A program made the position numbers and the translations under genes. 64,000 bases of DNA from Parerythrobacter lacustris (GTDB taxonomy: Bacteria; Pseudomonadota; Alphaproteobacteria; Sphingomonadales; Sphingomonadaceae), in NCBI RefSeq assembly GCF_024626475.1, contig NZ_JANKHH010000007.1:310001-374000 (forward strand), given 5' to 3'. How positions within the stretch are numbered: position 1 is the first letter of the stretch; every line of letters starts with the position of its first letter. This document shows, one piece after another, positions 43,878-52,613 of the stretch. The notes below the pieces were generated by a model. It saw only the letters and a list, made by a program, of their open reading frames with translations, was not told where the DNA came from and made no database searches.

Positions 43878-45488
43878 GTGACGATCGCGCTTTCCCATCC
43901 GCTCGAAGCCCAGGGCATTGCCACCCGGGCCACCATCCACCCCAACCTCGGCACTGCTGCGCTGGTCGAGCACGCGCTCAAGAAAGGTGAGGGCGAACTG
44001 ACCAAAGATGGTGCGCTGCTGGTCGATACCGGCAAGTTCACCGGGCGCAGCGTCAAGGACAAGTACATCGTCCGCGACACGATGACCGAGAACACGATCA
44101 ACTGGGGGGCGATCAACCAGCCGATGGACCCCGCGCACTGGGCCAATCTCAAGGCCGATTTCCTTGCCGCAGTGCAGGATCAGGACGAACTCTATGTCGC
44201 CGATCTGTTCGGGGGTTCGCAGCCGGAATACCGGGTCAACGTGCGGGTCATCAACCAGATGGCGTGGCACAACCTGTTCATCCGCACGCTGCTGGTCCGC
44301 CCGAGTGCGCAAGAGCTGGCCGGATTCATCCCCGAATACACGATCATCAACCTGCCCGGCTTCAAGGCCGATCCTGAGCGTCATGGCTGCCGCAGCGACA
44401 CTGTGATCGCGGTCAACTTCACCGACAAGCTCATCCTGATCGGCAACACCGAATATTCGGGCGAGATGAAGAAGGGCGTGTTCGGCCTCTTGAACTACCT
44501 GCTTCCCGCGCAGGGCGTGATGCCGATGCATTGCAGCGCCAATATCGGCGCGGACGGCAAGAGCGCAATTTTCTTCGGCCTCTCGGGCACCGGCAAGACG
44601 ACTCTTTCCGCCGATGCCAGCCGTACGTTGATCGGCGATGACGAGCATGGCTGGTCGGACCAGGCGGTGTTCAACTTCGAAGGCGGCTGCTATGCGAAGA
44701 TGATCAACCTCTCGGCCGAAGGCGAGCCGGAAATCTACGCCACGACCAGGATGTTCGGCACGATTCTCGAGAACGTGACGATGGATCCCGAAACCCGCGC
44801 ACTCGATTTTACCGACGGCAGCAAGACCGAGAACACCCGCGGGGCCTATCCGATCGAATACATCCCGAACACCTCGGACAAGAACCTCGGCCCGGCACCG
44901 GCCAACGTCATCATGCTCACCGCCGATGCCTTCGGCGTTCTGCCCCCGATCGCGCGGCTGACGCCCGATCAGGCGATGTACTATTTCCTCAGCGGCTACA
45001 CCGCCAAGGTTGCCGGGACCGAAATCGGCGTGACCGAGCCCGAGGCGACCTTCAGCACCTGTTTCGGTGCCGCCTTCATGCCGCGTCACCCTTCGGTCTA
45101 CGGTAACCTGCTGAAGGAACGCATCGCCAAGGGCGGCGTCCAGTGCTGGCTGTTCAACACCGGCTGGACCGGCGGCAAGTACGGCGTGGGCCAGCGCATG
45201 CCGATCAAGGCCACCCGCGCGCTGCTCAACGCCGTGCTCGACGGCAAGCTGGACGGGGTGGAATTCCGCAAGGACGCGAATTTCGGCTTCGATGTGCCGG
45301 TTTCGGTCCCCGCGCTGGCCGAAGCGGGCATCGACCAGACGCTGCTCGATCCGCGCGCGACCTGGGCCGACAAGGACGAGTACGACCGCACGGCGCACAA
45401 TCTGGTGCAGCTGTTCGTGGCCAATTTCGCCCAGTTCGAAAGCCATGTCGACGAAGGCGTCCGGCGGGCGGCCCCGCAAGCGGCCTGA
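43878..45488 (+). CDS. pckA: phosphoenolpyruvate carboxykinase (ATP)
   Basis: This 536-residue enzyme converts oxaloacetate and ATP to PEP, the entry to gluconeogenesis. Motifs are [20 protein letters not shown] leading to the kinase P-loop [11 protein letters not shown], metal-binding GDDEHGWSD and the [14 protein letters not shown] segment. A GTG start at 43878 with AGGAG six bases upstream gives the normal family length; the longer frame upstream is non-homologous. A terminator follows. Its location opposite chvI suggests shared control of carbon flow. Confidence 0.96.
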   Translation: MTIALSHPLEAQGIATRATIHPNLGTAALVEHALKKGEGELTKDGALLVDTGKFTGRSVKDKYIVRDTMTENTINWGAINQPMDPAHWANLKADFLAAVQDQDELYVADLFGGSQPEYRVNVRVINQMAWHNLFIRTLLVRPSAQELAGFIPEYTIINLPGFKADPERHGCRSDTVIAVNFTDKLILIGNTEYSGEMKKGVFGLLNYLLPAQGVMPMHCSANIGADGKSAIFFGLSGTGKTTLSADASRTLIGDDEHGWSDQAVFNFEGGCYAKMINLSAEGEPEIYATTRMFGTILENVTMDPETRALDFTDGSKTENTRGAYPIEYIPNTSDKNLGPAPANVIMLTADAFGVLPPIARLTPDQAMYYFLSGYTAKVAGTEIGVTEPEATFSTCFGAAFMPRHPSVYGNLLKERIAKGGVQCWLFNTGWTGGKYGVGQRMPIKATRALLNAVLDGKLDGVEFRKDANFGFDVPVSVPALAEAGIDQTLLDPRATWADKDEYDRTAHNLVQLFVANFAQFESHVDEGVRRAAPQAA

Positions 45489-45510
45489 CGCGCAATTCAC
45501 GGTTGGAGAG

Positions 45511-45545
45511 GGGCCCCCGGCCGGGAAACCGGACCGGGGGCTTTA
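45511..45545 (+). terminator. intrinsic terminator after pckA
   Basis: GCCCCCGG and CCGGGGGC form an 8-bp stem with an internal CCGG..CCGG stem in the loop, followed by a short TTTA tract, 24 bases after the pckA stop. Confidence 0.75.
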
Positions 45546-45611
45546 TCGTTTCCGGACCGCGCCGGGATGCTGTATCCAGCCGGAGAGAATCGCACCAATC
45601 GGAGGCAGGGC

Positions 45612-45968
45612 ATGAGCTTTTTCGACGGAATCCTGAAGAACATCGGCGGCGCGCCGGACGATGTGAAGAACCTTGCCGCCAAGATCGGCATTCCGCCCGA
45701 AATGGCGGAAAAGGCGATCGCCGCGCTCGGCCAGGGTCACCAGGCGGAAGGCGACACTGTGGAATTCGCCGCGGCCAAGACCGGGCTGGGTACGGGCACG
45801 CTCAAGCAGATCGTCGAGCAGATCGGCGGCGAAGGCTCGCTCACCGAATTCGCCAACGCGATCAAGAACGACCCGGCCAGCATCGGCAAGTTGTTCGACA
45901 AGGACGGCGACGGCAATCCACTGAACGATCTTGCCGGAATGGCCAAGGGACTGTTCGGGAAGAAATAG
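45612..45968 (+). CDS. small cytosolic protein with Asp-rich loop, unknown function
   Basis: This 118-residue protein starts after GGAGGCAGGGC. It contains helical segments (PPEMAEKAIAALGQGH, then GTLKQIVEQIGGEGSL) and a C-terminal DKDGDGNPLNDL that resembles a calcium-binding loop, although position 12 is not acidic. It is followed by a DUF937 gene 31 bases downstream, so the pair is probably co-transcribed. I do not recognise its family. Confidence 0.68.
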   Translation: MSFFDGILKNIGGAPDDVKNLAAKIGIPPEMAEKAIAALGQGHQAEGDTVEFAAAKTGLGTGTLKQIVEQIGGEGSLTEFANAIKNDPASIGKLFDKDGDGNPLNDLAGMAKGLFGKK

Positions 45969-45999
45969 CCCCGCGGACAAAATCAGGGAGAAGGTCGCA

Positions 46000-46584
46000 A
46001 TGAGTCTCGCACAGGTATTGCAGCAGAGCGGGGTCATCACGTCGATGGCACGCGAATTGGGGATCGATGAACAGACCGCGCGGGTCGGGGCCGGTGCCCT
46101 GCTTCCGGCGATTGTTGCCGGTCTCGGCCGTCAGACAACGGCCGCACCGGCCAGCGGCGGCGGCGGTCTGGCCGATATTCTCGGTTCGCTGGCTCAGAGC
46201 GGACTTGGCGGCACGGCCCCGCAATCTGGCGGCGGGGGTCTTGGCGGCGGATTGGGCGGTGGTTTGGGCGGCGCGCTGGGCGGCATCCTGCTCGATGCGG
46301 TGCTGAAACAGGAACCGACCCCAACCCAGCCCGGCAATGACATTCTCGGTCAGATCTTCGGCAGCAAGGATGTCAGTCGGGGCGTTGCCGAGGAAGTCGC
46401 GGGATCGACCGGGATCAGCTCGGACATCCTCAAGAAAATGCTTCCGATCCTCGCCATGGCGGTGGTCGGCTATATGATGAACAGGCAGCAAGGTGGTGCC
46501 CAGGCGGGCGATAGTGGTGGCGGCGGATTGGGCGGTGCGCTCGGCGGCATCCTGACGCAGGTCGTGGCCGGGATGGTTCGCTAG
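46000..46584 (+). CDS. DUF937 domain protein, glycine-rich
   Basis: This 194-residue protein begins MSLAQVLQQSGVITSMARELG and AGALLPAIVAGLG, matching the DUF937 (YidB-like) helix bundle. A glycine-rich linker (GGGGLGGGLGGGLGGALGG) and a second helical block (TGISSDILKKMLPILAMAVVGYMM) follow, then another Gly-rich tail. Function is unknown. The ribosome binding site is GGGAGAAGG. The glycine tracts could be hot spots for slippage. Confidence 0.78.
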   Translation: MSLAQVLQQSGVITSMARELGIDEQTARVGAGALLPAIVAGLGRQTTAAPASGGGGLADILGSLAQSGLGGTAPQSGGGGLGGGLGGGLGGALGGILLDAVLKQEPTPTQPGNDILGQIFGSKDVSRGVAEEVAGSTGISSDILKKMLPILAMAVVGYMMNRQQGGAQAGDSGGGGLGGALGGILTQVVAGMVR

Positions 46585-46921
46585 CGGTCCGGGCACAGGA
46601 ACGGGCGGGCTGCGTTGGCAAACCCGCGCTGCCGCTCTATCGGCGGAGGGGCAGGCGTGACGCGGTGATATTCTCCCTGCCGTAGCACGGTCCCCAGCGG
46701 CCGGAGCGCCATGCGGGGTTGCCGGGAAACCGGGCGGGAGGCCCCGCCGCCTGCACTGGCGCGCCCCGATCGGGTGCCATAGACCCGCCCAGGCCCCACC
46801 TCATGGGGAGGTGAGGTGAGGCTGCGAACGACTGCGACATTCGACCCTGCGACAAAGCCCTTCCCGTGGGGGAAAAGGGTCGGGATGGGGGTTCGGCCCC
46901 GGCGGTGCGCGGACCTGCCGC
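46585..46921. other. 337-bp gap without a recognised gene
   Basis: The stretch between the convergent DUF937 and methyltransferase genes is very GC-rich. It holds short inverted repeats (CCCCACCTCATGGGGAGGTG near 46795; CCCTTCCCGTGGGGGAAAAGGG near 46858) but no tRNA, no clear promoter and no open frame with protein-like sequence. Short frames on the minus strand (for example 46637-46855) are low-complexity and look non-coding. Confidence 0.6.
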
Positions 46922-48613
46922 CTACAGCAGCTTGCCCTGCTTGCCCGTCTCTTCCCGCTTGGCGCGCTTTTGCGACGACGTGTCCACCCACGGGATATCG
47001 GGCCGCTTGTTCTGGAACAGTTCGGCGAGGGTAATGATTTGCAGGCGCGGGTGCTTACGCCCGGTGTATTCGTTTTCCCACACGCCGACCGCCGCCGCGT
47101 CGCGCTCCATCGCGCGGGTCGGCAATTGCGCGGTGATCAGCACGCCGATCTTCGCGCCTTCGCGCTCCATCACCTGCGCGAGGCGGCCGACATCCTTCAC
47201 CCCGGTGGCTCCGCCCTTGACCTCGACGATCGCCTTCTCGGTCTTTTTGCCGTCGGGCTTGAACCAGATGATCCCGTCGATCCCGCCGTCCGGCCCCTTG
47301 CGCCCGCCCTTCCACGGGTCGGCATCGACCACGGAGAGCGCCCACAGTTCGAACTGGTGCTTGTCGCGCTTGGCCAGGTCTTCCGCCGCCTTGAGCGATT
47401 GCGGGCGGCCCTTCACCTCGAAGGCGAGACCGGGGAAGGCATCCTTCATCCGCTTCTCGATCAGGCCGATGGCGAGATGGGTGACATCGATCCCGACCCA
47501 CTGCCGCCCCAGCTTCTGCGCCGCATGGACGGCGGTGCCGCAACCGCAGAACGGATCGAGCACCACGTCGCCCTCGTTCGAGGAGGCCGCGATGATGCGT
47601 TCGAGGAGTGGAACTGGTTTTTCAGTAGGATAGCCGAGTCGTTCATGTGCTTGGAGCGGTCGAATGTCGGCCCAAAGGTCTTGAAGTGAAACGCCCGGCA
47701 TCTCATCAAGGAAACGCTTGTACTCCGGCATTCCATCGAAGGTATGTCGGAGCCTCCCCTCAAGGGCAAACTTCCGCATATTGTCCTGAGAGTAAGCCCA
47801 ATATCGACCGCTATAGGGCCTAGTGGCCTTATATTCCCAACCCTCTCGCGGATGAAGATGCTCCTCGTCCAAATCTGCGACCCAACGCTCCTTTTGATCG
47901 GAACGCTTCTTCACCCGCCAATCATAACTTGTATCCCCGCCGCCTTTGGCAGCGGTTAGATCGCCCCGCCGAAAGCGACGCCCAGTTTCTTCATCGACCA
48001 ATTTGTAATCACGGCCAGTGTATTCTTCCTCATATGGCGTAAATTGATGGCTCCACGTCCAGCTCGAACCCTTTGAGTAGAAAAAGATGACGTCATGAAT
48101 GTGCCCATAATTTGCCAAGCCCTGTTTGGCATCGTTATGCGCACTTGATCTCTTCCATACGATTTCGCTGCGAAATGCTCTCGCCCCAAACACCCCGTCC
48201 AGCAGCAGCTTGAGGTAATGGCTCGCGGTCGGGTCGCAGTGCAGATAGAGCGAGCCGGTCGGCTTGAGCACCCGGTGCAGTTCGATCAGCCGCACCGCCA
48301 TCATGGCGAGATAGGCCATCATGTCGTTGTCACCCAGGAACTCGCGCATCGCCCTAAGGAGCGTGAAGGCGTCGGTGTTCCCGCTGCGCATCACCTCGTC
48401 GAAGGCATCCTCCGCGCTGTCGTTCCAGTGCCAGGTGTCCTCGAACGCCTCGATCTGGCTTTCGCTGTTGTCGCCGTCGGGCGATCTGAACAGGATGTTG
48501 TAATTGGCATTCGAATTGAACGGCGGGTCGAGATAGATCAGGTCCACGCTCTCGCTCGCGATGTGTTCGCGCAGCACATGCAGGTTGTCGCCGAAATAGA
48601 GCGTGTTGGGCAT
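46922..48613 (-). CDS. adenine-type DNA methyltransferase fused to a PD-(D/E)xK nuclease domain
   Basis: This 563-residue protein carries the catalytic motif IV early (DLIYLDPPFNSN, about residue 25-34) and the SAM-binding motif I late (VLDPFCGCGTAVHAAQKLG, about residue 350). This is the beta-class order of Type III Mod-like enzymes. A C-terminal domain from about residue 410 shows GPDGGIDGIIWF and KAIVEVKGG, the D..ExK pattern of Mrr-like nucleases. It may be a single-chain restriction-modification enzyme or an orphan methylase with a decayed nuclease. The middle third (about 47610-48160) is distinctly lower in GC, at the expected target recognition region. Confidence 0.85.
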   Translation of the reverse strand: MPNTLYFGDNLHVLREHIASESVDLIYLDPPFNSNANYNILFRSPDGDNSESQIEAFEDTWHWNDSAEDAFDEVMRSGNTDAFTLLRAMREFLGDNDMMAYLAMMAVRLIELHRVLKPTGSLYLHCDPTASHYLKLLLDGVFGARAFRSEIVWKRSSAHNDAKQGLANYGHIHDVIFFYSKGSSWTWSHQFTPYEEEYTGRDYKLVDEETGRRFRRGDLTAAKGGGDTSYDWRVKKRSDQKERWVADLDEEHLHPREGWEYKATRPYSGRYWAYSQDNMRKFALEGRLRHTFDGMPEYKRFLDEMPGVSLQDLWADIRPLQAHERLGYPTEKPVPLLERIIAASSNEGDVVLDPFCGCGTAVHAAQKLGRQWVGIDVTHLAIGLIEKRMKDAFPGLAFEVKGRPQSLKAAEDLAKRDKHQFELWALSVVDADPWKGGRKGPDGGIDGIIWFKPDGKKTEKAIVEVKGGATGVKDVGRLAQVMEREGAKIGVLITAQLPTRAMERDAAAVGVWENEYTGRKHPRLQIITLAELFQNKRPDIPWVDTSSQKRAKREETGKQGKLL

Positions 48614-48710
48614 GGCGCGAATACTGGCGCGCAGGGCGCAAAAGGCAAGCCGGGGTGTGTCCGTGGCGGGGGATGAGTCGCGGGTGCTGTTTCTTGCCGA
48701 CCCAGCTTCT

Positions 48711-48804
48711 ACCCGTCACCCCGGCCTGCGAGCCGGGGTCCCGCTGTCCTTCAAGCACGGCGCCAAAGGCAGCGGGACCCCGGATCAAGTCCGGGGTGAC
48801 GGGT
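48711..48804. repeat. palindromic intergenic repeat, family G
   Basis: The outer arms ACCCGTCACCCCGG and CCGGGGTGACGGGT enclose CCGGGGTCCCGCTG and CAGCGGGACCCCGG, giving nested inverted repeats. A second copy is at 54445-54534. It lies between the methyltransferase promoter and the end of the DUF885 gene. Confidence 0.85.
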
Positions 48805-48821
48805 GAGTTGTCGTAAGTGCC

Positions 48822-50684
48822 TTAGCCCTGCGCCCCTGCGATATACCGCCCGACATTCTTCGCCAGCACGTCCATCGGTACGTTGCCGCCGAGGATCACC
48901 GCGTCGTTGAACGCTTTGAGGTCATAGGCCGAGCCAAGCTTGGCCTGTGCCTCCGCGCGCAGGCCGGTGATACGGCTGTGGCCCAGCTTGTAGCCGGTCG
49001 CCTGGCCCGGCCAGCTGCAATAGCGGTCGACCTCGCTGGCGACTTCCTCCGCCTTCGACCCGTTGCGCTGGACGAAGAAATCGACCGCCTTTTGCCGGCT
49101 CCAGCCCTTGGCGTGGAGGCCGGTGTCGACCACCATGCGGCAGGCGCGGAAGGCGAGGGACTGGAGATAGCCGAGCCGCCCGACCTTGAACTCGTCGTAG
49201 GCGCCAAGCTCGTCCGCCAGTTGCTCGGCATAGAGCGCCCAGCCTTCGGAGAAGGGGTTGAAGGCGAGGATCGAGCGGATCAGCGGCAGGCGGTTGGAAT
49301 ATTCGCCTTCCCACACATGGCCGGGGATCGTCTCGTGGTAGGCGAGATCGGCGAGATCGTATTTGCGGTGCAGGTCGGTGGTGCGCAGATTGATCCACAT
49401 CCGCCCCGGAATGCTGCCGTCCTTGCTGCCCGCGCCGCCATAGGCGCCGGGCGCGCCGGGTTCCTCGGCCAGGGGCAGGCGGCGGATTTCCATCTTCGGA
49501 TTGACCAGCGTGTTGAACGCGCGCGGCATCTGCGCCTTGATCCATGCCACCCGCTCTTCGAGGAAGGCCATGATCTCGGCCCGGCCGGGATCGCCCTCGG
49601 CGAATTTGTAGCGCTCGTCCTGCGCCAGCCCCTGCATCCGCTCGCCGACGCTGCCGGTGGTGTAGCCGATCTCGCCCAGGATCGGGTCCATCCGCGCGTG
49701 GAGCGATTCGAGCTCCTCCAGCCCCTGGCGATGGATGTCGTCCGGGGTGAGGCTGGTGGTGGTGCTGGAACGCAGCGCCCAGGCGTAGAACTCCTCGCCG
49801 CGCGGGCGGGCGTAGATGCCGGGGTCGGAAGCGGCGACCTTCTGCTCGGCGTAAAGCTCGGCCAATTGCGCCTCCAGGGCGGGGGCGATCCTGGTCTTCA
49901 CGATGTCGAGCGCCCGGTTCACATTGATCCGCGCGACGCCGGGATAGTTCAGCGATTCACGCAGCACGGGTTCGGCCAGCGCGCCGCCTTCCATCGCGTC
50001 CTTGATTGTCGCCTGCATCGCGCCGATCGCCTTGGCGAGCAGGAAATCGGGCGGCACCACGCCCATCGCGCGGGCTGCCTGCATCCGTTCGAGTTCGCCC
50101 GCCAGCACGCCGGGGATTGCCTCCAGCCGGGCAACATAGGCCTCGGCATCGTCGTCGGTCTTGAGCGGATGGGTCGAGTCCATGAAGCGCGGCAGGTCGA
50201 GATAGCTGCCAACGTTCTGGATCACGACATAGGGCGCGGTGCGCCAGCTGCCGACCGGCACATCGCCATAGGGCAGGGCAAATCCCTGCAGCGCGATATC
50301 GTAGCAGCTCTCGACCACTTCGAGATGGGTCAGTGTATCGGTATCCAGCCCGTCGCGCGACCAGCCGCGCACCGTGGCGAGATCCTGCCGCAACGTGGCA
50401 GCAAGCGCATTCTGTCCGGCAATGCTCTGGTCTTCCAGCTTCGACCGGAGACCGGCATAGGCCCCGGTGTCGACCCCGAGCGAGGTCGCCCGCTCCGGCT
50501 CATGCGCGAGCAGGTTGTAGCCAACCTTGTCGAGCATGGCATTGGCCGCGTCGATCCTGAGCGGGTCGGCGCTACCGGTGGCGATGGTCCCGGCGGGAAC
50601 ACATCCGGCAAGCGTGAGTGCGGTCGTCGCGCCGAGCCCGGCGAGGGCGTTGCGGCGGGTGATGCTGAAGGTCTGAGTTGTCAT
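48822..50684 (-). CDS. DUF885 family exported metallopeptidase-like protein
   Basis: This 620-residue protein has a Tat-type signal (SITRRNALAGLGATTALTLAGC) that also ends in a lipobox Cys, so it is probably a Tat-exported lipoprotein. The long helical body is typical of DUF885. The zinc-peptidase-like pair HETIPGH and, about 30 residues later, SEGWALYAEQL are both present, so catalysis is plausible. The natural substrate is not known; peptide hydrolysis is inferred from the motif. Confidence 0.88.
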   Translation of the reverse strand: MTTQTFSITRRNALAGLGATTALTLAGCVPAGTIATGSADPLRIDAANAMLDKVGYNLLAHEPERATSLGVDTGAYAGLRSKLEDQSIAGQNALAATLRQDLATVRGWSRDGLDTDTLTHLEVVESCYDIALQGFALPYGDVPVGSWRTAPYVVIQNVGSYLDLPRFMDSTHPLKTDDDAEAYVARLEAIPGVLAGELERMQAARAMGVVPPDFLLAKAIGAMQATIKDAMEGGALAEPVLRESLNYPGVARINVNRALDIVKTRIAPALEAQLAELYAEQKVAASDPGIYARPRGEEFYAWALRSSTTTSLTPDDIHRQGLEELESLHARMDPILGEIGYTTGSVGERMQGLAQDERYKFAEGDPGRAEIMAFLEERVAWIKAQMPRAFNTLVNPKMEIRRLPLAEEPGAPGAYGGAGSKDGSIPGRMWINLRTTDLHRKYDLADLAYHETIPGHVWEGEYSNRLPLIRSILAFNPFSEGWALYAEQLADELGAYDEFKVGRLGYLQSLAFRACRMVVDTGLHAKGWSRQKAVDFFVQRNGSKAEEVASEVDRYCSWPGQATGYKLGHSRITGLRAEAQAKLGSAYDLKAFNDAVILGGNVPMDVLAKNVGRYIAGAQG

Positions 50685-50789
50685 GCCCTTGTGTGACGCG
50701 GGCGGGGGCGCGTGTCAAAGCTGCAAAGCGGTGGCGTCGGTGCCATTATCAACATGGCCCACCCGTGGCAAACCGCTCCTGCCCTTCTC

Positions 50790-50862
50790 TGTCATTCCCG
50801 CAAAGACGGGAATCCATCGGACGAAACCCGCCATGGATCCCCGCCTTCGCGGGGATGACAAG
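50790..50862. repeat. palindromic intergenic repeat, family A
   Basis: Modules CATTCCCGC-AAAG-ACGGGAATCCAT and ATGGATCCCCGCC-TTC-GCGGGGATGACAAG, nearly identical to the right-hand part of the copy at 87-161. It lies upstream of the DUF885 gene. Confidence 0.88.
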
Positions 50863-50920
50863 CAGAGGAGGAAATCGGAGCACACAGGTGCCTTGTCTTT
50901 GCAATGACCTGCTCGGCAAA

Positions 50921-50953
50921 AGGAAAGGGCGGACCTTGCGGCCCGCCCTTTGC
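50921..50953 (-). terminator. intrinsic terminator after the DUF3597 gene
   Basis: On the minus strand AAAGGGCGG pairs with CCGCCCTTT (9 bp), followed by a T-rich CCTTTTG. It lies 23 bases beyond the DUF3597 stop. Confidence 0.75.
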
Positions 50954-50975
50954 GATGTTGATTTCGACAGGTGGA

Positions 50976-51353
50976 TCAGTCGAGGAATTCGGCCGGAACC
51001 TTGCCGCCGTTCTTGGCGATTTCCTGCATCGTCTTCTTGTGCAGCCAGATGTTCTCGTCTGCGGAGCCGGAATAATTCGTATCCCCCAGCTCGCCGGCCA
51101 GTTCCTTGCGGTTGGCGAAGCTCGGGTCGAGGCCGAGCAGCTTCATCAGGTCGACGATCGAAGTGCGCCAGTTGAGCTTGTCCGCGCCCTCCATTGCGTC
51201 GAGGCGCGCGGCAACGTCGAGTTCGGAAATGGCAGCCGGCTTTGCCGGAGCGGCGGGGGCGGTGGCGGTTGGCGCTGGTGCTGCGGGTTTGACCTCGGCC
51301 GCCTCTGCCTTCGAGCCGAAAATCGCGTTCTTGATGCTGCTGAAAATACCCAT
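50976..51353 (-). CDS. DUF3597 family protein
   Basis: This 125-residue protein starts MGIFSSIKNAIFG, followed by an Ala/Pro-rich linker (about residues 18-45). A C-terminal DUF3597 domain follows (DVAARLDAMEGADKLNWRTSIVDLMKLLGLD, then RKELAGELG). The family is cytosolic with no established function; the fold somewhat resembles LysM-associated helical modules. A good AAGGAGCGGG ribosome binding site supports the start. It is monocistronic with its own terminator. Confidence 0.85.
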   Translation of the reverse strand: MGIFSSIKNAIFGSKAEAAEVKPAAPAPTATAPAAPAKPAAISELDVAARLDAMEGADKLNWRTSIVDLMKLLGLDPSFANRKELAGELGDTNYSGSADENIWLHKKTMQEIAKNGGKVPAEFLD

Positions 51354-51457
51354 GTGCCCGCTCCTTGTTGTTGCTGGATCGACAATGGAGCTAGTCCTCA
51401 TTTGTTTCGAATGAAAGGCTCTTTTCCGCACCGGGATTAGCGAATAGTCCTGCGAAA

Positions 51458-51676
51458 ATGGATACCGTGCTTTCGCTTGTCGTGCTCGCCGCCATCGTGC
51501 TGGTCGGTGCCGCGATCTTCGCCTTCCGTCGCGGCGCGCGCCAGCAGGCGGTGCTGATGCTGGTGCTGGCCGCCGTCGGGGTCGTCAACGTGCTGATCTG
51601 GACCGTGCCCGATGCAGCGGGGACTTCGCCGGCCGAGAAGCTCGAGACGGCGAAGTCCGAAGGTGCGGCCCGATAG
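51458..51676 (+). CDS. small two-helix membrane protein
   Basis: This 72-residue protein is mostly two hydrophobic helices (LSLVVLAAIVLVGAAIFAF and AVLMLVLAAVGVVNVLIW) with a short basic turn between and a charged tail (SPAEKLETAKSEGAAR). It is divergent from the DUF3597 gene and convergent with tonB, with only 6 bases between stops. The family is not recognised. Confidence 0.62.
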   Translation: MDTVLSLVVLAAIVLVGAAIFAFRRGARQQAVLMLVLAAVGVVNVLIWTVPDAAGTSPAEKLETAKSEGAAR

Positions 51677-51682
51677 GCTAGC

Positions 51683-52369
51683 CTATTCGGGCAGTTCCCA
51701 ACGCACCGAATTGGCGTAGCTGCCGGGCATCTTGAGGCCCTTGCCGTCGCGCGCGGCGGTGAATTTCGCGCGCTGGCGAACCAGGCGGCAGGTCGCATCG
51801 TCGAGCTCGCCGAAGCCGCTCGACCGGGTCACGCGGCAATCGCTGACCCGCCCGCTGGCATCGACCTGAAGCGAAAAGCTCACCACGCCCTGCATTTCGC
51901 GGCGGACCCAGGCCGGCTTGTAATCCGCATTGGTCACCCAGCGACCGGGGGCGTTCGACGGCTTGGCGAGGATCGGGTCGAAGGTCGGTTCGGGCGTCGG
52001 CGTGGGCTTGGGGCCGGATTCGACCAGACCGCCAGACGCGGTGTTCTCATAAACGAAGGTGTCTTCGGTGGGCTGCTGGTCGGTTGTGGTGACATCCGTA
52101 GCGGTGTCGAACTTGAACGGATTGTCGGGAACGAAGATATCCTGCTTTTGCGGCTTGTAGGGCGTCTCTAGATCGGGGATTTCGGTCGGTTCCGGCGGGT
52201 CGAGCGGAACTTCGATATTTCCGCCGGTCAGCGGCGGCTCTTTGGTCACGAGCGGAATGACGGTCGACAATCCGGTCACCACCACCGTGCCGAGCACCGC
52301 ATGGATCGCGACAACGCCGATGATCCCGGCCTTCCGGCTGCCCTGCATATTCTGGTCCACATAGGCCAT
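51683..52369 (-). CDS. energy transducer TonB family protein
   Basis: This 228-residue protein has a short cytosolic N-terminus and one transmembrane helix (GIIGVVAIHAVLGTVVVTGL). A Pro-rich periplasmic spacer (PPEPTEIPDLETPYKPQK, TPTPEPTFDP) and a C-terminal TonB domain (GVVSFSLQVDASGRVSDCRVTRSSGFGELDDATCRLV) follow. It energises outer-membrane receptors with ExbB/ExbD, which are not in this window. The start MAYVDQ is chosen over an upstream ATG. A Zur-like palindrome lies about 50 bases upstream, suggesting zinc control. Confidence 0.9.
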   Translation of the reverse strand: MAYVDQNMQGSRKAGIIGVVAIHAVLGTVVVTGLSTVIPLVTKEPPLTGGNIEVPLDPPEPTEIPDLETPYKPQKQDIFVPDNPFKFDTATDVTTTDQQPTEDTFVYENTASGGLVESGPKPTPTPEPTFDPILAKPSNAPGRWVTNADYKPAWVRREMQGVVSFSLQVDASGRVSDCRVTRSSGFGELDDATCRLVRQRAKFTAARDGKGLKMPGSYANSVRWELPE

Positions 52370-52420
52370 GGCTTGCTCTCCTCGTTCCGGCACCGCTCTG
52401 CGGCAATGCTCCGACTCGGA

Positions 52421-52441
52421 GAATGTTACAACATAACATTC
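52421..52441. promoter_or_regulatory. candidate Zur-like operator upstream of tonB
   Basis: GAATGTTA-CAACA-TAACATTC is a perfect 8-bp inverted repeat with a 5-base centre. Its AATGTTA/TAACATT arms and spacing match the Zur operator consensus of proteobacteria. It lies in an AT-rich promoter patch 52 bases before the tonB start. Confidence 0.6.
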
Positions 52442-52549
52442 ATAGCAAGCGATTTCGCGTTTCGAACGGCTACCGATCGGCAGCGGTGCGCCGCTGAAGT
52501 GGCGGGGGCCTCAATAGGGAATGACTGGAATGTCGAGCGGGTGGCCCGA

Positions 52550-52573
52550 GATCCCCGCTTTCGCGGGGATGAC
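52550..52573. repeat. half copy of the family A palindromic repeat
   Basis: GATCCCCGC-TTTC-GCGGGGATGAC corresponds to the right module of family A; the left module is degraded. It abuts a separate long hairpin at the end of the hydrolase gene. Confidence 0.7.
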
Positions 52574-52613
52574 GCAAAGCTAAGCGCCGCCTGCGGCGGC
52601 TGAGCTTTGCGTC
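52571..52613 (-). terminator. hairpin at the end of the hydrolase gene
   Basis: GACGCAAAGCT and AGCTTTGCGTC form an 11-bp stem, with a further GCCGC/GCGGC stem inside. The structure includes the hydrolase stop codon and lacks a U-tract, so it may be an mRNA-stabilising hairpin rather than a classical terminator. Confidence 0.5.

Noticed and set aside
43653-45500. 615-codon frame antisense to pckA
   Set aside because: Explained by the reading frame of pckA; no domain and no ribosome binding site.
46637-46855. Short minus-strand frame in the 337-bp gap
   Set aside because: No ribosome binding site, low-complexity product and inverted repeats inside it; treated as non-coding.
46922-48613. Multi-gene defence island around the methyltransferase
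   Set aside because: Neighbours are ordinary chromosomal genes (DUF937, DUF885); no second restriction, toxin or integrase gene is visible.
48978-50696. 572-codon frame antisense to the DUF885 gene
   Set aside because: Shadow frame; the DUF885 reading has signal peptide and zinc motif.
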